NCBI GenBank assembly: GCA_905331475.1
Contig: CAJNYU010000063.1
Location: 62,001 to 126,000 of the forward strand
Length of the DNA: 64,000 nt
Origin: Rotaria socialis
Taxonomy: Eukaryota; Rotifera; Eurotatoria; Philodinida; Philodinidae
Reading direction: 5' to 3'
A program made the translations under genes and the position numbers. Each line of letters begins with the position of its first letter. Position 1 is the first letter of the stretch. Below the pieces are notes generated by a model. That model was given only the letters and a program-made list of their open reading frames with translations, had not been told where the DNA came from and did no database searches. Positions 31,118 to 41,586 of the stretch are shown piece by piece.

Positions 31118-31475
31118 TTAACCATATTTAAATGGATTTATTTGATTTACGTCGTCTCCCTTATGATGGTTTCCTAAATAAAACAAATGAATATATATGT
31201 TTAAATGAAAAACAAGACTTACGATATGAACAAAGAGTTGTTGCCAATGGTAAAGGTCGAAAATGTAATCGATAATCGCACAGAGGAGAATTTCGTTTAA
31301 ATAACCATGGATTTTGTTCTACAGGTTGTCTAAGAAAACGTTGCGTATCAACGTCGCCAGCAGTGTTAGGAATTTGATCATCTTCAATTTCATATAGAGA
31401 TGGAAAAGTCATGGCAGTTGTGCTGTGCAGTATAATGATTGCAAAGAATACAATTGACAAACCAGATAGATGCAT
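31118..31475 (-). CDS. Secreted neuropeptide-like precursor A (amidated, one disulfide)
   Basis: Exons (complement) 31223-31475 and 31118-31173 give 102 aa. The start is ATG 31473-31475. The upstream in-frame codon is TTG. A hydrophobic signal peptide spans about residues 1-22 (IVFFAIIILHSTTA). A dibasic Lys-Arg at 60-61 releases residues 62-101, and the precursor ends in Gly102, so the predicted mature peptide is 40 residues with C-terminal Tyr-amide (ending NQINPFKY). Cys66 and Cys82 can form one disulfide loop. I do not recognise the family. Precursor B lies 302 bp upstream on the same strand and is related (see findings). A TATAAAAA box is at 31531-31538. Splicing of the final exon is inferred from GTAAGT/TTTAG and the in-phase Gly-stop. 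Confidence 0.75.
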
Positions 31476-31530
31476 TTTTTTCAATTTGAACTTTACTAAG
31501 AATCTTCCTTAACTGATGTTTGCACACAAA

Positions 31531-31538
31531 TTTTTATA
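31531..31538 (-). promoter_or_regulatory. TATA box of precursor A
   Basis: TATAAAAA on the minus strand about 55 bp upstream of the start codon. Confidence 0.5.
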
Positions 31539-31777
31539 TCACACTGAATTAAATTCCTGTCTATATAGGACTTCTTCAGAGTAGGTGCTTAAGATAAAAG
31601 AATAAAACTTGATGTAAATGACGTTTGTTAATCATTTTAATGTCTTTTTATTTTGTCAAATTTATTATCGCATCACTTGTCTACTATTTAGCATAAATAC
31701 AATTTTCATGTCATTCATGTTTATTAAAAAGCAAAAAAAGCAGAAGCATATTTTCTTATTGTCACTGATAATCGTGA

Positions 31778-32101
31778 TTATCCCCATCGCAAGAGATTAT
31801 CACTATTAGGTTTATCTTCGGCTTCAGCAGTTGGTTTCATATGTTGATAAGTTGCTACACGAAACCATGAATTATGAACGTTACGTGGATAATATGAAGG
31901 TGATCTTCGGAAATTATGAACCTTTGAATATATTGGATAAATCATTACTGGGCTATGATCATCATCTTCGTTGCTATTCAATTGACCATAAAGACCTTGA
32001 TTACCGCCATCATTATGAGCAGAAAAATATATTGGCGTACATGAGATACATATGATGAATAAAAAAAGAAAGCCAAATGAGAAGATCAATGACGATGACA
32101 T
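31778..32101 (-). CDS. Secreted neuropeptide-like precursor B (amidated)
   Basis: Single coding exon, 107 aa. The start is ATG 32099-32101. An upstream in-frame GTG is not used as a start in animals. Signal peptide about 1-22 (FSFGFLFLFIICIS). Dibasic Arg-Arg at 65-66 releases residues 67-106, and Gly107 is the last residue, so the predicted product is a 40-residue Trp-amide peptide ending NSDNLLRW-NH2. It has no Cys pair in the mature part. Same length, same propeptide layout and scattered identities as precursor A. Ligand family not recognised. A 5' UTR intron is likely, with donor GTAAGTC at about 32202. Acts presumably as a secreted signal in the nervous or endocrine system (inference). 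Confidence 0.75.
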   Translation of the reverse strand: MSSSLIFSFGFLFLFIICISCTPIYFSAHNDGGNQGLYGQLNSNEDDDHSPVMIYPIYSKVHNFRRSPSYYPRNVHNSWFRVATYQHMKPTAEAEDKPNSDNLLRWG

Positions 32102-32261
32102 CTTAATGGAGGAATGAACTTGTATTATGTTATGCAAAGAGAGGAAATCCAACAATTTAGACACAAAATAAAAATGGAAAGTAATCGACTATAATGACTT
32201 ACCTGAAAACTACTTTTCTAGCTTGAGAAAAAATGCTTTTTCTTTTCTTATACAATTATGC

Positions 32262-32270
32262 ATATATATA
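32262..32270 (-). promoter_or_regulatory. TATA-like element of precursor B
   Basis: TATATATAT on the minus strand upstream of a splice-donor-like GTAAGTC at 32196-32202, consistent with a promoter followed by a short 5' UTR exon. Confidence 0.4.
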
Positions 32271-32581
32271 CAGAAGAACCGATAGGTTACTTTCTAGGCA
32301 AGATTGATTTTTCGCCTACCATTTACGGAATGCTAGTACGTCATGACTTGAAGAAAAACGAGGAAGAAAACAATTCTCAGCCAAAGCGTTACTTTTGACA
32401 AAGATATACGCCTACCATGGTGGATTAATTTTAAGAAACAAACAATATCTCATTTCATACCTTGCATTTTTTTCCTCAGGAAAAGTTTTAGATTATACCA
32501 ATTAATTTAGACAGACCATACAATAAATATCGAAATCATTGTCGGGAAACATGTATAGTAGTTTGTTTGATGTTCATAAGA

Positions 32582-32674
32582 ATAGGCACCAGGCCTCCTA
32601 ATGGGATGGGCCGACTTGCATTATCTCACGGAACGAAAATTTCGTCCCATCCCATTAGGAGCCCTGATAGACAC
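32582..32674. mobile_element. 77-bp hAT-type miniature inverted-repeat element with 8-bp duplication
   Basis: Body 32590-32666. The left end reads CAGGCCTCCTAATGGGATGG and the right end, reverse-complemented, CAGGGCTCCTAATGGGATGG: 20-bp terminal inverted repeats with one difference. The flanks are ATAGGCAC (32582-32589) and ATAGACAC (32667-32674), an 8-bp target duplication with one change. CAGGG ends plus 8-bp duplication are the hAT signature. It is non-coding and only a few tens of bases separate the repeats. Confidence 0.8.
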
Positions 32675-35600
32675 ATTACTTTTTTCAGACACACATAAGA
32701 GTAATCACTCACCCACTTATGTGTTAAAATTAGCACTCCTAGAGAGTACTTTTCATTGTTTACCTTATCAATTGTAATTATTACCACACTTTTATGAGTT
32801 GCAAAAAAGAATCGTTTCATACATTCTTACTAATACCGAACTATCTATAATTTTCTTCCCAAAAGCCCAACTTTCGAGTCACCGTGTTCGATATTTGTTC
32901 ATGTGAAAAACATAAGGATTATCTATGAATCTATTCAAGTCTCAAGTATGTCATTAGTAGAAAATCGAAAGTTTGTGCACGTCAAGTCGACAGAATTATT
33001 TTTATCCCTTTTTATTTTTTTGCCATTGAACTTTGCATTACACCCAACTTGCTACGTCTTGTATCCCTTCTTCTTTCATAAGATGTTTCATGATTTTCCA
33101 ATGGAATTGTTTTTCTATGTAAGGTATGCCATCAAATATTAAAACGCCTTTCATACTGAATTGTCTTTTAATAGACTACGAATACAGTTCGATTGAGTCA
33201 AAAAGCCTGCGTCATTTATTCAAATCGTTATTTCTATTAATACCCACGTGAACAATTAAAAACCCAATTAAGCAGTAGATTTTAGGGTAACAAAGTTAAT
33301 TTCCAATAAAATCAGGAAAACAGATTATGTCTTATGACTAGAAAATCATATACTTAACTCTCACGAATATTTTTACTCGTACACTATCAACCCACGTAGC
33401 TTTTCTTTCTTTCTCTAGGAACTGAGAATAGTAGTGTCTCATAGCACGCTAACGTTTAGGAACGAGTTTTCATTTGATTTTAATAAGATGCTTTTTGTAC
33501 AAAATATGCTCGTAGAGTTCAATCTTATTTCGAAATTATTCTATAAATGCGCTCGAGCGTAATAATTCTAAACAAATCACACATTTTACAGAGATTCTAT
33601 TTTTTTTTCTTTTTTGCTGAGATGATCATAGAAGGAAAAATTTCTTACACAACCTTTTAGAAACCTCACAAAACAAGGACTCAAGGTTGATCTTCAATCA
33701 CATAAAGGATAAGAAACATAAATTATTCTAGTGATATGATATAGAGATAATATATAATTCGGGTTGCCCACGTAGCGCGCTACTCCGCTGATCAAGTTTT
33801 AAAAATTGCTTTTTTTTCGGTATAGACAGATCTAACCGTATATTTTGGTACAGTTTTTTACGTTGATTATGAATTTGAACTTTTTCTTTAAAAAAAATTG
33901 TATCTTGGCATCGAAAGCCGGGTTTTAAAGTTTTCAAAAATTGTATTTTCAATTTTCTAACCAAGAAATTTAAAACAAAAGTACAGAGTAGTATACCATT
34001 CGATACAAAATTTGATTCTCTACAAAATGGCCTATTTATCTTTTACTCTCATTCATTGGGACAACTTCTAAGCTCTTGTACAGTTTCTAACTGACCGTAC
34101 AATTATTCAGCTCCTATTTCAATGTAGCAACTTGATTTTTTTTTACAGAAGGATATATGTACGACAGTGAGCAATACATATAAGCACTAAAAATTTTTAA
34201 GTATGTTAAGTGCTGCAAATTTGATCGACAAAAAAACGTGTCACAGCGTTACGTTTGTTTTTTGCATTTTTTATCTGAGTAAAAATAGTTTTTACTGCTT
34301 GAAAGCCAATTCAAATCTCTACAAAATTGGTACCAAAAGCATTTAATTTGAAGAAATAATTTGCCAAAAAATTAGAGTTTTATAAGCAGCCCTGGAGAAA
34401 AAGGGTCCTTTTTTGTCAGTGTTATGCGATGATAAAACCTTTCTAGAAACACGAGAGTTCAGTCAAACTAGGCCATTTTTGCAACATAAATAGATTATGA
34501 TAACCTGCGTCGGATGACGTTTGAACGACCTTGTTTGCTCTTATGCCTTTCGAGATAATTGCAAAACAGTTTGTCAAAATATCACAGTGTGACATTTGGA
34601 TAAGCTGAATTATTTTCGATTTGAAAAAGGGATAAAATGTTTCAGAAGGTTTCATTAGAAAAGACTATAGAATTTCTAAACTGTATAAGAAAAAAAGGTA
34701 ATCAAGAAAAGTTATTACCACTCATGTTTCCAATAAAGTAACTGAATGAACTCATACATGATACAATATTAATTTGACATTATTAGAAGAACTATTACAA
34801 TTACATCCATCCCCCGTGCACGTATCAGATACTTTCGTTGATACGTAATCAGTAGTTTATAGATATTAGTACTTTTTAGCTTTCTACTTCAGTTTATCTA
34901 CTTTGATAAAGTGCACATGTCGTTACATACTATTTAATGTTCGCAGAAGCACACCGTTAAGCAAAGATATATGTCAATTGCTTTTCTTTAATAGTCATAG
35001 GCATGAACTGCAAACAATTTAACAGAACAAGTATAATTAATACTGAACAAGAAGACTTCGTTATAACGATTGATTGATTCGTTCAATAGTTTATGCTTGT
35101 ATTTCTTTCAAAACAAAAAGAGAATATTATTATTTCCCACACTGTTTGTTAGTGTCTGTTAAAATTATGATACAATGCAATTGCATTTTTTTTTCTAAAT
35201 ATCTAAATATAATCACAGGGAACTATTTAAAAAATGATCTCCTTAATAATTCATAAAATAAAAAAGACTAAGTTGATTCAAATATTTAATCAGATGATTA
35301 GTAGTGCGTCAGATAGAATCGTAATACATCGTAGAAAAGATGACTGACATCGAGTTCATACCCATTGTTTTTTATAAATTATTCCTCAAATGTAAACTTT
35401 GAATAATTGATGAAAAATTTAATAGGATGAAAATTGCAAAAAAAGATACTTTCTTCTTGATTGAAAAAAATTATGAAATGCCACTTAGTTTATTAGTATC
35501 TTATGAATGTAAAAAGTGACTGACATGATGATGCAGTTCTTTCATCAGCGATTCTGTTGAGTGTAGTATCCCTTCATTGCTTCTGCTTGCTGTGTGTAAT

Positions 35601-36850
35601 ACCATTCGAATTAAAAAAATCAGGAAGAAAACAACTGAGTTAGGTTTACACTGTTTAGCGATTTTATTATCGATTGGAATTCACATGTTCATCACAAAAA
35701 AAAGGCGATTATCTTTTCCATGAAAAACAATTCCGTCAGCATCAATAGTGAAATCTCTATACAACACTTTGTAAAATTACTCTTAACATGAATAGACCAC
35801 TGATATTTGGCCTAGCCTGTATGAATATGGTTTCTACACAAGCAACGTCATGCGCTCTCAAACAATGTGTCTCATGAATGTTAATAATAATCATAAATAT
35901 CATACATGACAAATGAAAAATTAAGAGTAGGAGTAATAATAAATGCAATTTGTCAATAATTTTTAATTCTTATAAGATATATCAAGCTCACACAGGATTT
36001 TTCTTCTGATTTCAAAGTAATCAACACATTGAAGTACACTGCTATGTATAAGCCTACTAGCAAAAGTAAAACCAAACGGTAAACTGAAGGAAACATGTAA
36101 AGCTGCAATTCCTCGCTTCGTTAGAACAAAATTGTACATTTTTTTCTATGCTCAAAGAGTTACTACAAACAGAAATTTCATAGTAAAAAAAACATTTGAG
36201 GGGTTCGTATCGCCTCGTTAAAACAAAATGTTGATCGATTAAAAAGTGCATTTACATTGAATCGTATTCATTGTTGTCTACCGATTAATCATGCTTATTT
36301 CAAGTACAAATTCAAGTTTTATCTAATCTATTTTTGTCTCGATTGACTTTCAAAATCATTGGTTAACTCAAAAAGAATTTCTTTGCTGTTTTTGTTTTGG
36401 TTTGTTAAAACAGAATAATCGTATATCATCGAATAATAATACCATTAGCTCTCGTCTTCTGTAAAACGTTTCAGGATAAGATAGAGAATATCTTCTTCTA
36501 TTAATATTCTTGTTACTACATGTACATGCGATCTAGTACAATCTTTTTTCTGTCTGCTCGTTTTTCTCCTATGCACGTCTATTATACAATCTGTAAGCCG
36601 ACGAAAAGATGTGCGAATATCACCAGAGAGAAAAAGAGTGGAGGATAAATGCATAGTTTATGCAATAGAACAAGACAGTATTGGTGGCCAAGCAGAGATA
36701 GGAGAATTAATTGTGTTTTCTCGAGAATTTTTTCCATAGGATAAAAAATTAGAGCAGAAGGACACTAGTTTTCTCGGTTAGACTGATAAGTAAACACAGA
36801 TATACTAGAATGGAATAGATCTGGAAGATAAACGACGGCCCAACCATCCT

Positions 36851-36958
36851 CTTGCTTCTTTTTTTTTCTTTCTTTCTTTCTTTTTTTTCTCGTAGTATAA
36901 TATTGTACGGTTGCTGTTTGTACTAGCTTTTTCTCCCTCTCTCCCCCCCCCCCTTTCT
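36851..36958. repeat. Pyrimidine-rich tract upstream of the IGFBP7-like gene
   Basis: Runs of TTTC (36859-36892) and CT plus a poly-C run of about 10 (36944-36953), ending about 45 bp before a TATA box. Confidence 0.8.
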
Positions 36959-37001
36959 GTACATTGGTTAGGGACTTGTCAATATATCGTCGTTACTCCC
37001 C

Positions 37002-37008
37002 TATATAA
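37002..37008 (+). promoter_or_regulatory. TATA box of the IGFBP7-like gene
   Basis: TATATAA 87 bp upstream of the start codon at 37095, giving room for a normal 5' UTR. Confidence 0.6.
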
Positions 37009-37094
37009 CCGCAAACGGACAAAATAATATCTGAAGCAGCGTCAGTGAGAAAGAACAAACAATATATCAGCTCTGTTAGCATTAGTAATACACA

Positions 37095-38381
37095 ATGGCT
37101 ACGCTTCGTCTATTAACATTACTTGCATTAAATATCTTCTGTTCAATAGTTATCGCACAAAATAGACCATGCGAACCTTGCGATCCAAGTAAATGTCCAT
37201 TGGTAATTTTAGAAAACGATATTATCTAGTTTTCTACTGTAAAATTTCCATAAATATTTGTAGACCTTGGATAAAGAATGTCTTGCTGGATTGACACTCG
37301 ACAAATGTGGTTGTTGTCAAGTTTGCGCTCAACGCGAGGTCAGTAAAAAATGATTTGTGTAAAACGAAACCATGCCTTCGTATGCATGATTCTTATAGAG
37401 TGAATTTTGCAATCACCCAGAAATCCCATCAAGCAAACAATATGAAGCATGTGGTGAAAATCTTCAATGCAAGTAAGTAATTTGTAATATTCATTGAAAC
37501 ATTGTCCGGCTAATAGTTCAGTCGATAGAGTAGAAATACGAAACGATCATAGAAATTTTATTTATTTTGGTTGTTTAACAATTTATTTATTTTTCAATAT
37601 TAAATAAACGTTTTTATATCATATAGACTTCGCATGGATCATCGCGGAGTAGCTCGTGAAGCTCGATGTGAATGTAATGATCAAGTTGAAATGTGCGGGT
37701 AAGTGAAATGCATTCATTTCTTAAATAAAATTTCTAAGATTCAAGTTTTTGTTTTTGTCTAAAGTTCCGACGGTAAAACTTATCGTAATTACTGTCATTT
37801 AATGGAATCAAGCAAGCTTGCTAAAGCTGAACAAAAACCAGCTATTAAAGTTTTCAAACGTAAACCATGTGATTCAGGTAGAGACGTGTTAAGAACAAAG
37901 CAGTATTTCTTCTTATGATTTTTTTTCCCTAGCACCTGAAATCACATTACCACCCGTAAGTGTTTCAAACAAAACAGGAAGCAACGTGTTTTTGACATGT
38001 GAAGCTGCTGGTGTCCCATTACCCGTTGTTGAATGGGTTTATACAGCAACAACAGGCAAACAAGTTGTCTATCCAAGTAAATAATATACATACATAAAAT
38101 GAAATATATTATATTTAAATCTAATGATTAATATAGCTGATGACGATCGCATCTCAACATTAGTTCGAGGTGGACCCAATGCTCATGTTCTTACATCATG
38201 GCTTCAAATTCAATCATTACAACCCATTGATCAAGGTACATATACATGTGTTGCAAGCAATACATTAGGTCGAGTTGAGAAATCGTGTACTGTCAATGTT
38301 GAAAGTAAGTCAAGTTCTTTGTGTTAGTTTTGTTTTTAATAAACGTTTTTTTCTTAATTTTTAGTTGTTCGCGATCTTTAA
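37095..38381 (+). CDS. IGFBP7: IGFBP7-like secreted protein (IGFBP + Kazal + Ig)
   Basis: Secreted matrix/growth-factor-binding protein of the IGFBP7/IGFBPL1/KAZALD type. Exons: 37095-37202, 37264-37338, 37399-37472, 37627-37698, 37765-37877, 37933-38076, 38137-38304 and 38365-38381, in phase, 256 aa. Signal peptide about 1-22; Cys-rich IGFBP module about 26-85 with CGCCQVCAQ (family CGCCPMCAR); Kazal module about 90-140 with MCGSDGKTYRNYC; one I-set Ig domain about 145-250 (VFLTCEAAGVPLPVVEW ... DQGTYTCVASNTLG). RGGPNAHVLTSWL matches the RGGPEKHEVTGWV stretch of IGFBP7. The last exon is only 17 nt. Exact paralogue is uncertain because invertebrates have a single pro-orthologue of these three. 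Confidence 0.88.
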
Positions 38382-38724
38382 ACGCATAGAACAATACGCT
38401 TAAACATTTATTCTCTAAACTTAAAAACCAAACAACCATTTATATCCATATCAGCTGATCTGTTTGCAGTTTGTTAATTTTTTTTTCTATCTTGTCATTC
38501 AATGTGTGTATGAGTAGCATGTTAGAATATTGGAGAAAGCTTTTTTTCTGTATTATTCAAGTTCTTTTTCTTTCGTTCATATCTTTTAACATATATGGTT
38601 CATTCACTTACTTCATTATTTTATTTTATTGCAATATGTGACAAAATAAGAAAAAGTCTCTTTATCATTGGAAAAATAGTTTTTATTTTTATTTGTATAA
38701 TCTATCACAGACGTTCATAGTTCG

Positions 38725-40306
38725 TTAGCGCAGATCGTCAGTACTTCTTGTTGTTGCTTTTGAAGATGATTTTCTACGTTGTTTTGGTGCTGCTTGTGGT
38801 CGTTCAGCATGATGTGATTTAGGTGGTCGAATTCCCTTATTTCGATATTCAAGTAGTTCTTTTGCATAGCGTCGAATAGTTCGTCGTTCCTCTCGACTTC
38901 GTAATGTTTCAATCCAATAATCTCTACACGAACGAAGACAATTTGGTAATGTATTTTCTGTAATACTTTCGAATAATATTTTTGCAAGAAAAGGAAATTT
39001 CAAATATTCATAATCAAATTCACCAAGACATTTTAAAATACGCTATAGAACAGAAAAAAAACAATAAGTCATGGAGCATTTCTTATTTATAAACTTACAG
39101 TAATACGTAAATAATTATGGCTTGAAAGATTCAAATTACGAAAACGTTCTTCATACGAATCATCCGATGAGCGGCGTAATTCGCCTGTTGTATTATCAAT
39201 TAATTGAAAGCCATAAAAATCAAGCCTAATAGAGCAAAATAAAATGTTGCGAAATGAATATTATTTATTTCAATAATGATTAAACTTACATGAGTTCATA
39301 GGACTTCAATATTCGTTTTAGTGCTTCACCATCCCGCTTAATTAAATCAATCTCATGTTTTTGTAATTTTTCAGCAGACCAATTCAGGCCACGCTCTTGT
39401 AATGGAAATAACCATTGAATATAGCCATGATGCATTTCTAATCTATGATAATCACCCCACCAATATTTATGTATATTATCAATTAAATCTCCATCAGGAT
39501 GCGAGAACATTTTGTTCGTATAGAATTTATAGTTATCATTTACGCTTTTGTTTTGCTGGGAATCCGGATAATTACTACGATATTCGGCTATATCTCGCTT
39601 AGCCCATGAAAAATGCGATGAATTTTCGTCATCATCAGAATCTTCAAACTTAATATTAAGCTTAGATAAAGCAACTGAAGCTCGTGTCACACGATTAGGT
39701 GATTGATTCCTTGCTTCATTTTCGTCGGCACTCATGGGCTGAGAAATTGTAGTTGATTTTGACTGTTGAAAAGCATGATCATTTGCTTTAGGTTTCTAAA
39801 AATTGAACCATGATTTTATTCGATATAATTATTAGATCATATCTACTTTTTGCTCAATCTTCTGTTGTTTCCTTGGATTATCTAAATATACATATATTAA
39901 ATTTTCTATGCTGAAATATAGAATAATTATTTACCATTCTCATGATCGGATGATTCATCGGATTTTGTCAGTCCACAGCCTATAAGTTATAGCAAAACAC
40001 ATCAGAATTCAAAAAATTATTGACATCTAAATATCAGTACAATTGATACTCGTAAAATTGTTCGTCTATCAACAAAAGAAAAAAACAAGGTATCATACCC
40101 ATTTCAGTATTTTGTGGTTCTAGATATAGGATGAAATTTAGAAACAGTTATAAATATAAATATACAATGATCAGCAGACCTCCAGTTGGTTGAGGTTCTT
40201 CTGGTAATATCTTCTTTTCGCCGCCAGGTATTTGTACGTTTGTTCCTAGTTCTGTTCCCGTATCATTCGAACAATCCATTGCTGCAGGCGAAACATTACT
40301 GGCCAT
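38725..40306 (-). CDS. Opioid growth factor receptor (OGFr_N) domain protein
   Basis: Exons (complement): 40180-40306, 40099-40119, 39935-39979, 39849-39883, 39290-39795, 39099-39225 and 38725-39042, in phase, 392 aa. The N-terminal 130 residues are polar and probably disordered. The OGFr_N helical domain covers about 165-350: HHGYIQWLFPLQERGLNW, LKRILKSYELM then LDFYGFQL, ERFRNLNLSSHNYLRIT and RILKCLGEFDYEYLKFPFL all have counterparts in human OGFR. The C-terminal tail is basic (KQRRKSSSKATTR). OGFR binds the enkephalin OGF at the nucleus in vertebrates. In invertebrates the role of the domain is unknown. The 21-nt exon 2 is a micro-exon and the donor of exon 1 (GTCTGC) is weak, so the first 50 residues are less certain. 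Confidence 0.85.
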
Positions 40307-40514
40307 ATATATCTATCTAGAATTAAAATGTAATCAATCTTAAGATATTCAGCAATCTCATCTATGATGAAAAGCATGTTCTAATAATAATTATACAATA
40401 TAAATAATAGCTAAGTTTTTCGATGATGATACTGATTTTCATTAGAATTTTTCAATCAAAAAGTAAAAATCATAAGTCACATTTGAGCCTGAAGTAAAAA
40501 CTTGGTTTTACATT

Positions 40515-41360
40515 TCAATCATCTTTTTTCTTGTCAACTAATGTATAAACATCAGTACGTTGTTGCGATAAATACGGCAATTGTGATCGAATCGTATTTA
40601 AATGTTCAAGATCAATATCTCCATAGATAACATCTTCATTCATTTCACATTTACTCATTATCGTTCCCCATGGGTCAACTAATGTTGTATGTCCCCATGA
40701 TTTATAGTCAGACTGTTCATCATGTGCTGGACTAATACCAGCAACATACATTTGATTATCAAGTGCACGTGCACGTAATAATAACTCCCAATGTACGGGA
40801 CCTGTTGTCATATTAAATGCTCCAGGATAAAGTAAAACATGACATTGACGATTTGAATATAATGATGCAAGCATTGGAAAACGAAGATCATAACAAATAC
40901 CAAGACCAATACGATACTTTTGATCAATATCAAATGTAAACAATTGTTGTCCAGGTGATAATGCATCACTTTCTTTAAATGTTATTTTACCCGGAATATC
41001 AATATCAAATAAATGGACTTTACGATATTTGCCTAATAATTTCCCATCAGGATCATATACAGTCGCTGTATTATAAAGTTTATCACCGTCACGTTCGGGT
41101 ATCGAACCACCGACAAGGTATGTCTTAGTTTGACGAGCACATGCACTTAATGCATCAGTTGTTTCGCCATTCGGTATGGTTTCAGCATACTGAGAAAAAT
41201 ATTTGACGCCATACGGACTATTCCATATTTCAGGTAAAACAATAAGGCGAGCACCAGTCGATGCAGCTTGACGGATCAATTCACATACTCGACTTATATT
41301 CTGTTGTTTTGATGTTGAACCAAGAAATTGTATTAAAGCTATTTTCAATTTTGAAACCAT
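40515..41360 (-). CDS. NIT2: Omega-amidase NIT2 (nitrilase superfamily)
   Basis: Hydrolyses alpha-ketoglutaramate and alpha-ketosuccinamate to the keto acids, in glutamine/asparagine transamination salvage. Intronless, 281 aa, close to human NIT2 (276). Catalytic Glu44 (IVLPEIWNSPYG), Lys114 (YRKVHLFDIDIPG) and Cys156 (GLGICYDLRFP) are all present. WELLLRARALDNQMYVAG and SWGHTTLVDPWGTI complete the signature. It lacks introns where every neighbour except peptide gene B has them. Tandem with the OGFR-domain gene (208 bp) and divergent from EDRF1 (226 bp). Confidence 0.95.
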   Translation of the reverse strand: MVSKLKIALIQFLGSTSKQQNISRVCELIRQAASTGARLIVLPEIWNSPYGVKYFSQYAETIPNGETTDALSACARQTKTYLVGGSIPERDGDKLYNTATVYDPDGKLLGKYRKVHLFDIDIPGKITFKESDALSPGQQLFTFDIDQKYRIGLGICYDLRFPMLASLYSNRQCHVLLYPGAFNMTTGPVHWELLLRARALDNQMYVAGISPAHDEQSDYKSWGHTTLVDPWGTIMSKCEMNEDVIYGDIDLEHLNTIRSQLPYLSQQRTDVYTLVDKKKDD

Positions 41361-41586
41361 TTTTTTGTTTTTCGATAATAAATATATTGAGTAACAAGTT
41401 ACTAATACAGAAGACTTTCTTTTTTTTTTCTTCCTTTCTTCAACTAGGAAATATCAAACGACATCTAGTTGTTTTGACAATTGGTTTAAAAATTGACGTG
41501 TAAAATTCATATTTGTCGCAGAGCTAGAAGGAAACGAAAAAGTGTTTCATTTTGGTTTTTTCCACGACACTGACACTTATTGCATC
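41361..41586. promoter_or_regulatory. Divergent intergenic promoter region (NIT2 / EDRF1)
   Basis: 226 bp between start codons of two oppositely oriented housekeeping-type genes. Contains a T-rich run near 41418-41432. No TATA box placed. Confidence 0.5.

Larger units (their letters stand above)
32102..37094. other. 5-kb stretch without a supported gene
   Basis: Beyond the promoter of precursor B and the 77-bp miniature element at 32590-32666, no frame on either strand shows family features. The right end carries a pyrimidine-rich tract (36851-36958) and a TATA box for the next gene. A perfect GTAGCGCGCTAC palindrome sits at 33772-33783. Confidence 0.45.

Noticed and set aside
38715-38987. 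Alternative 90-aa minus-strand frame at the 3' end of the OGFR-domain gene
   Set aside because: The overlapping frame ending at 38725 carries the OGFr_N residues and joins the upstream exons in phase; the other is a shadow.
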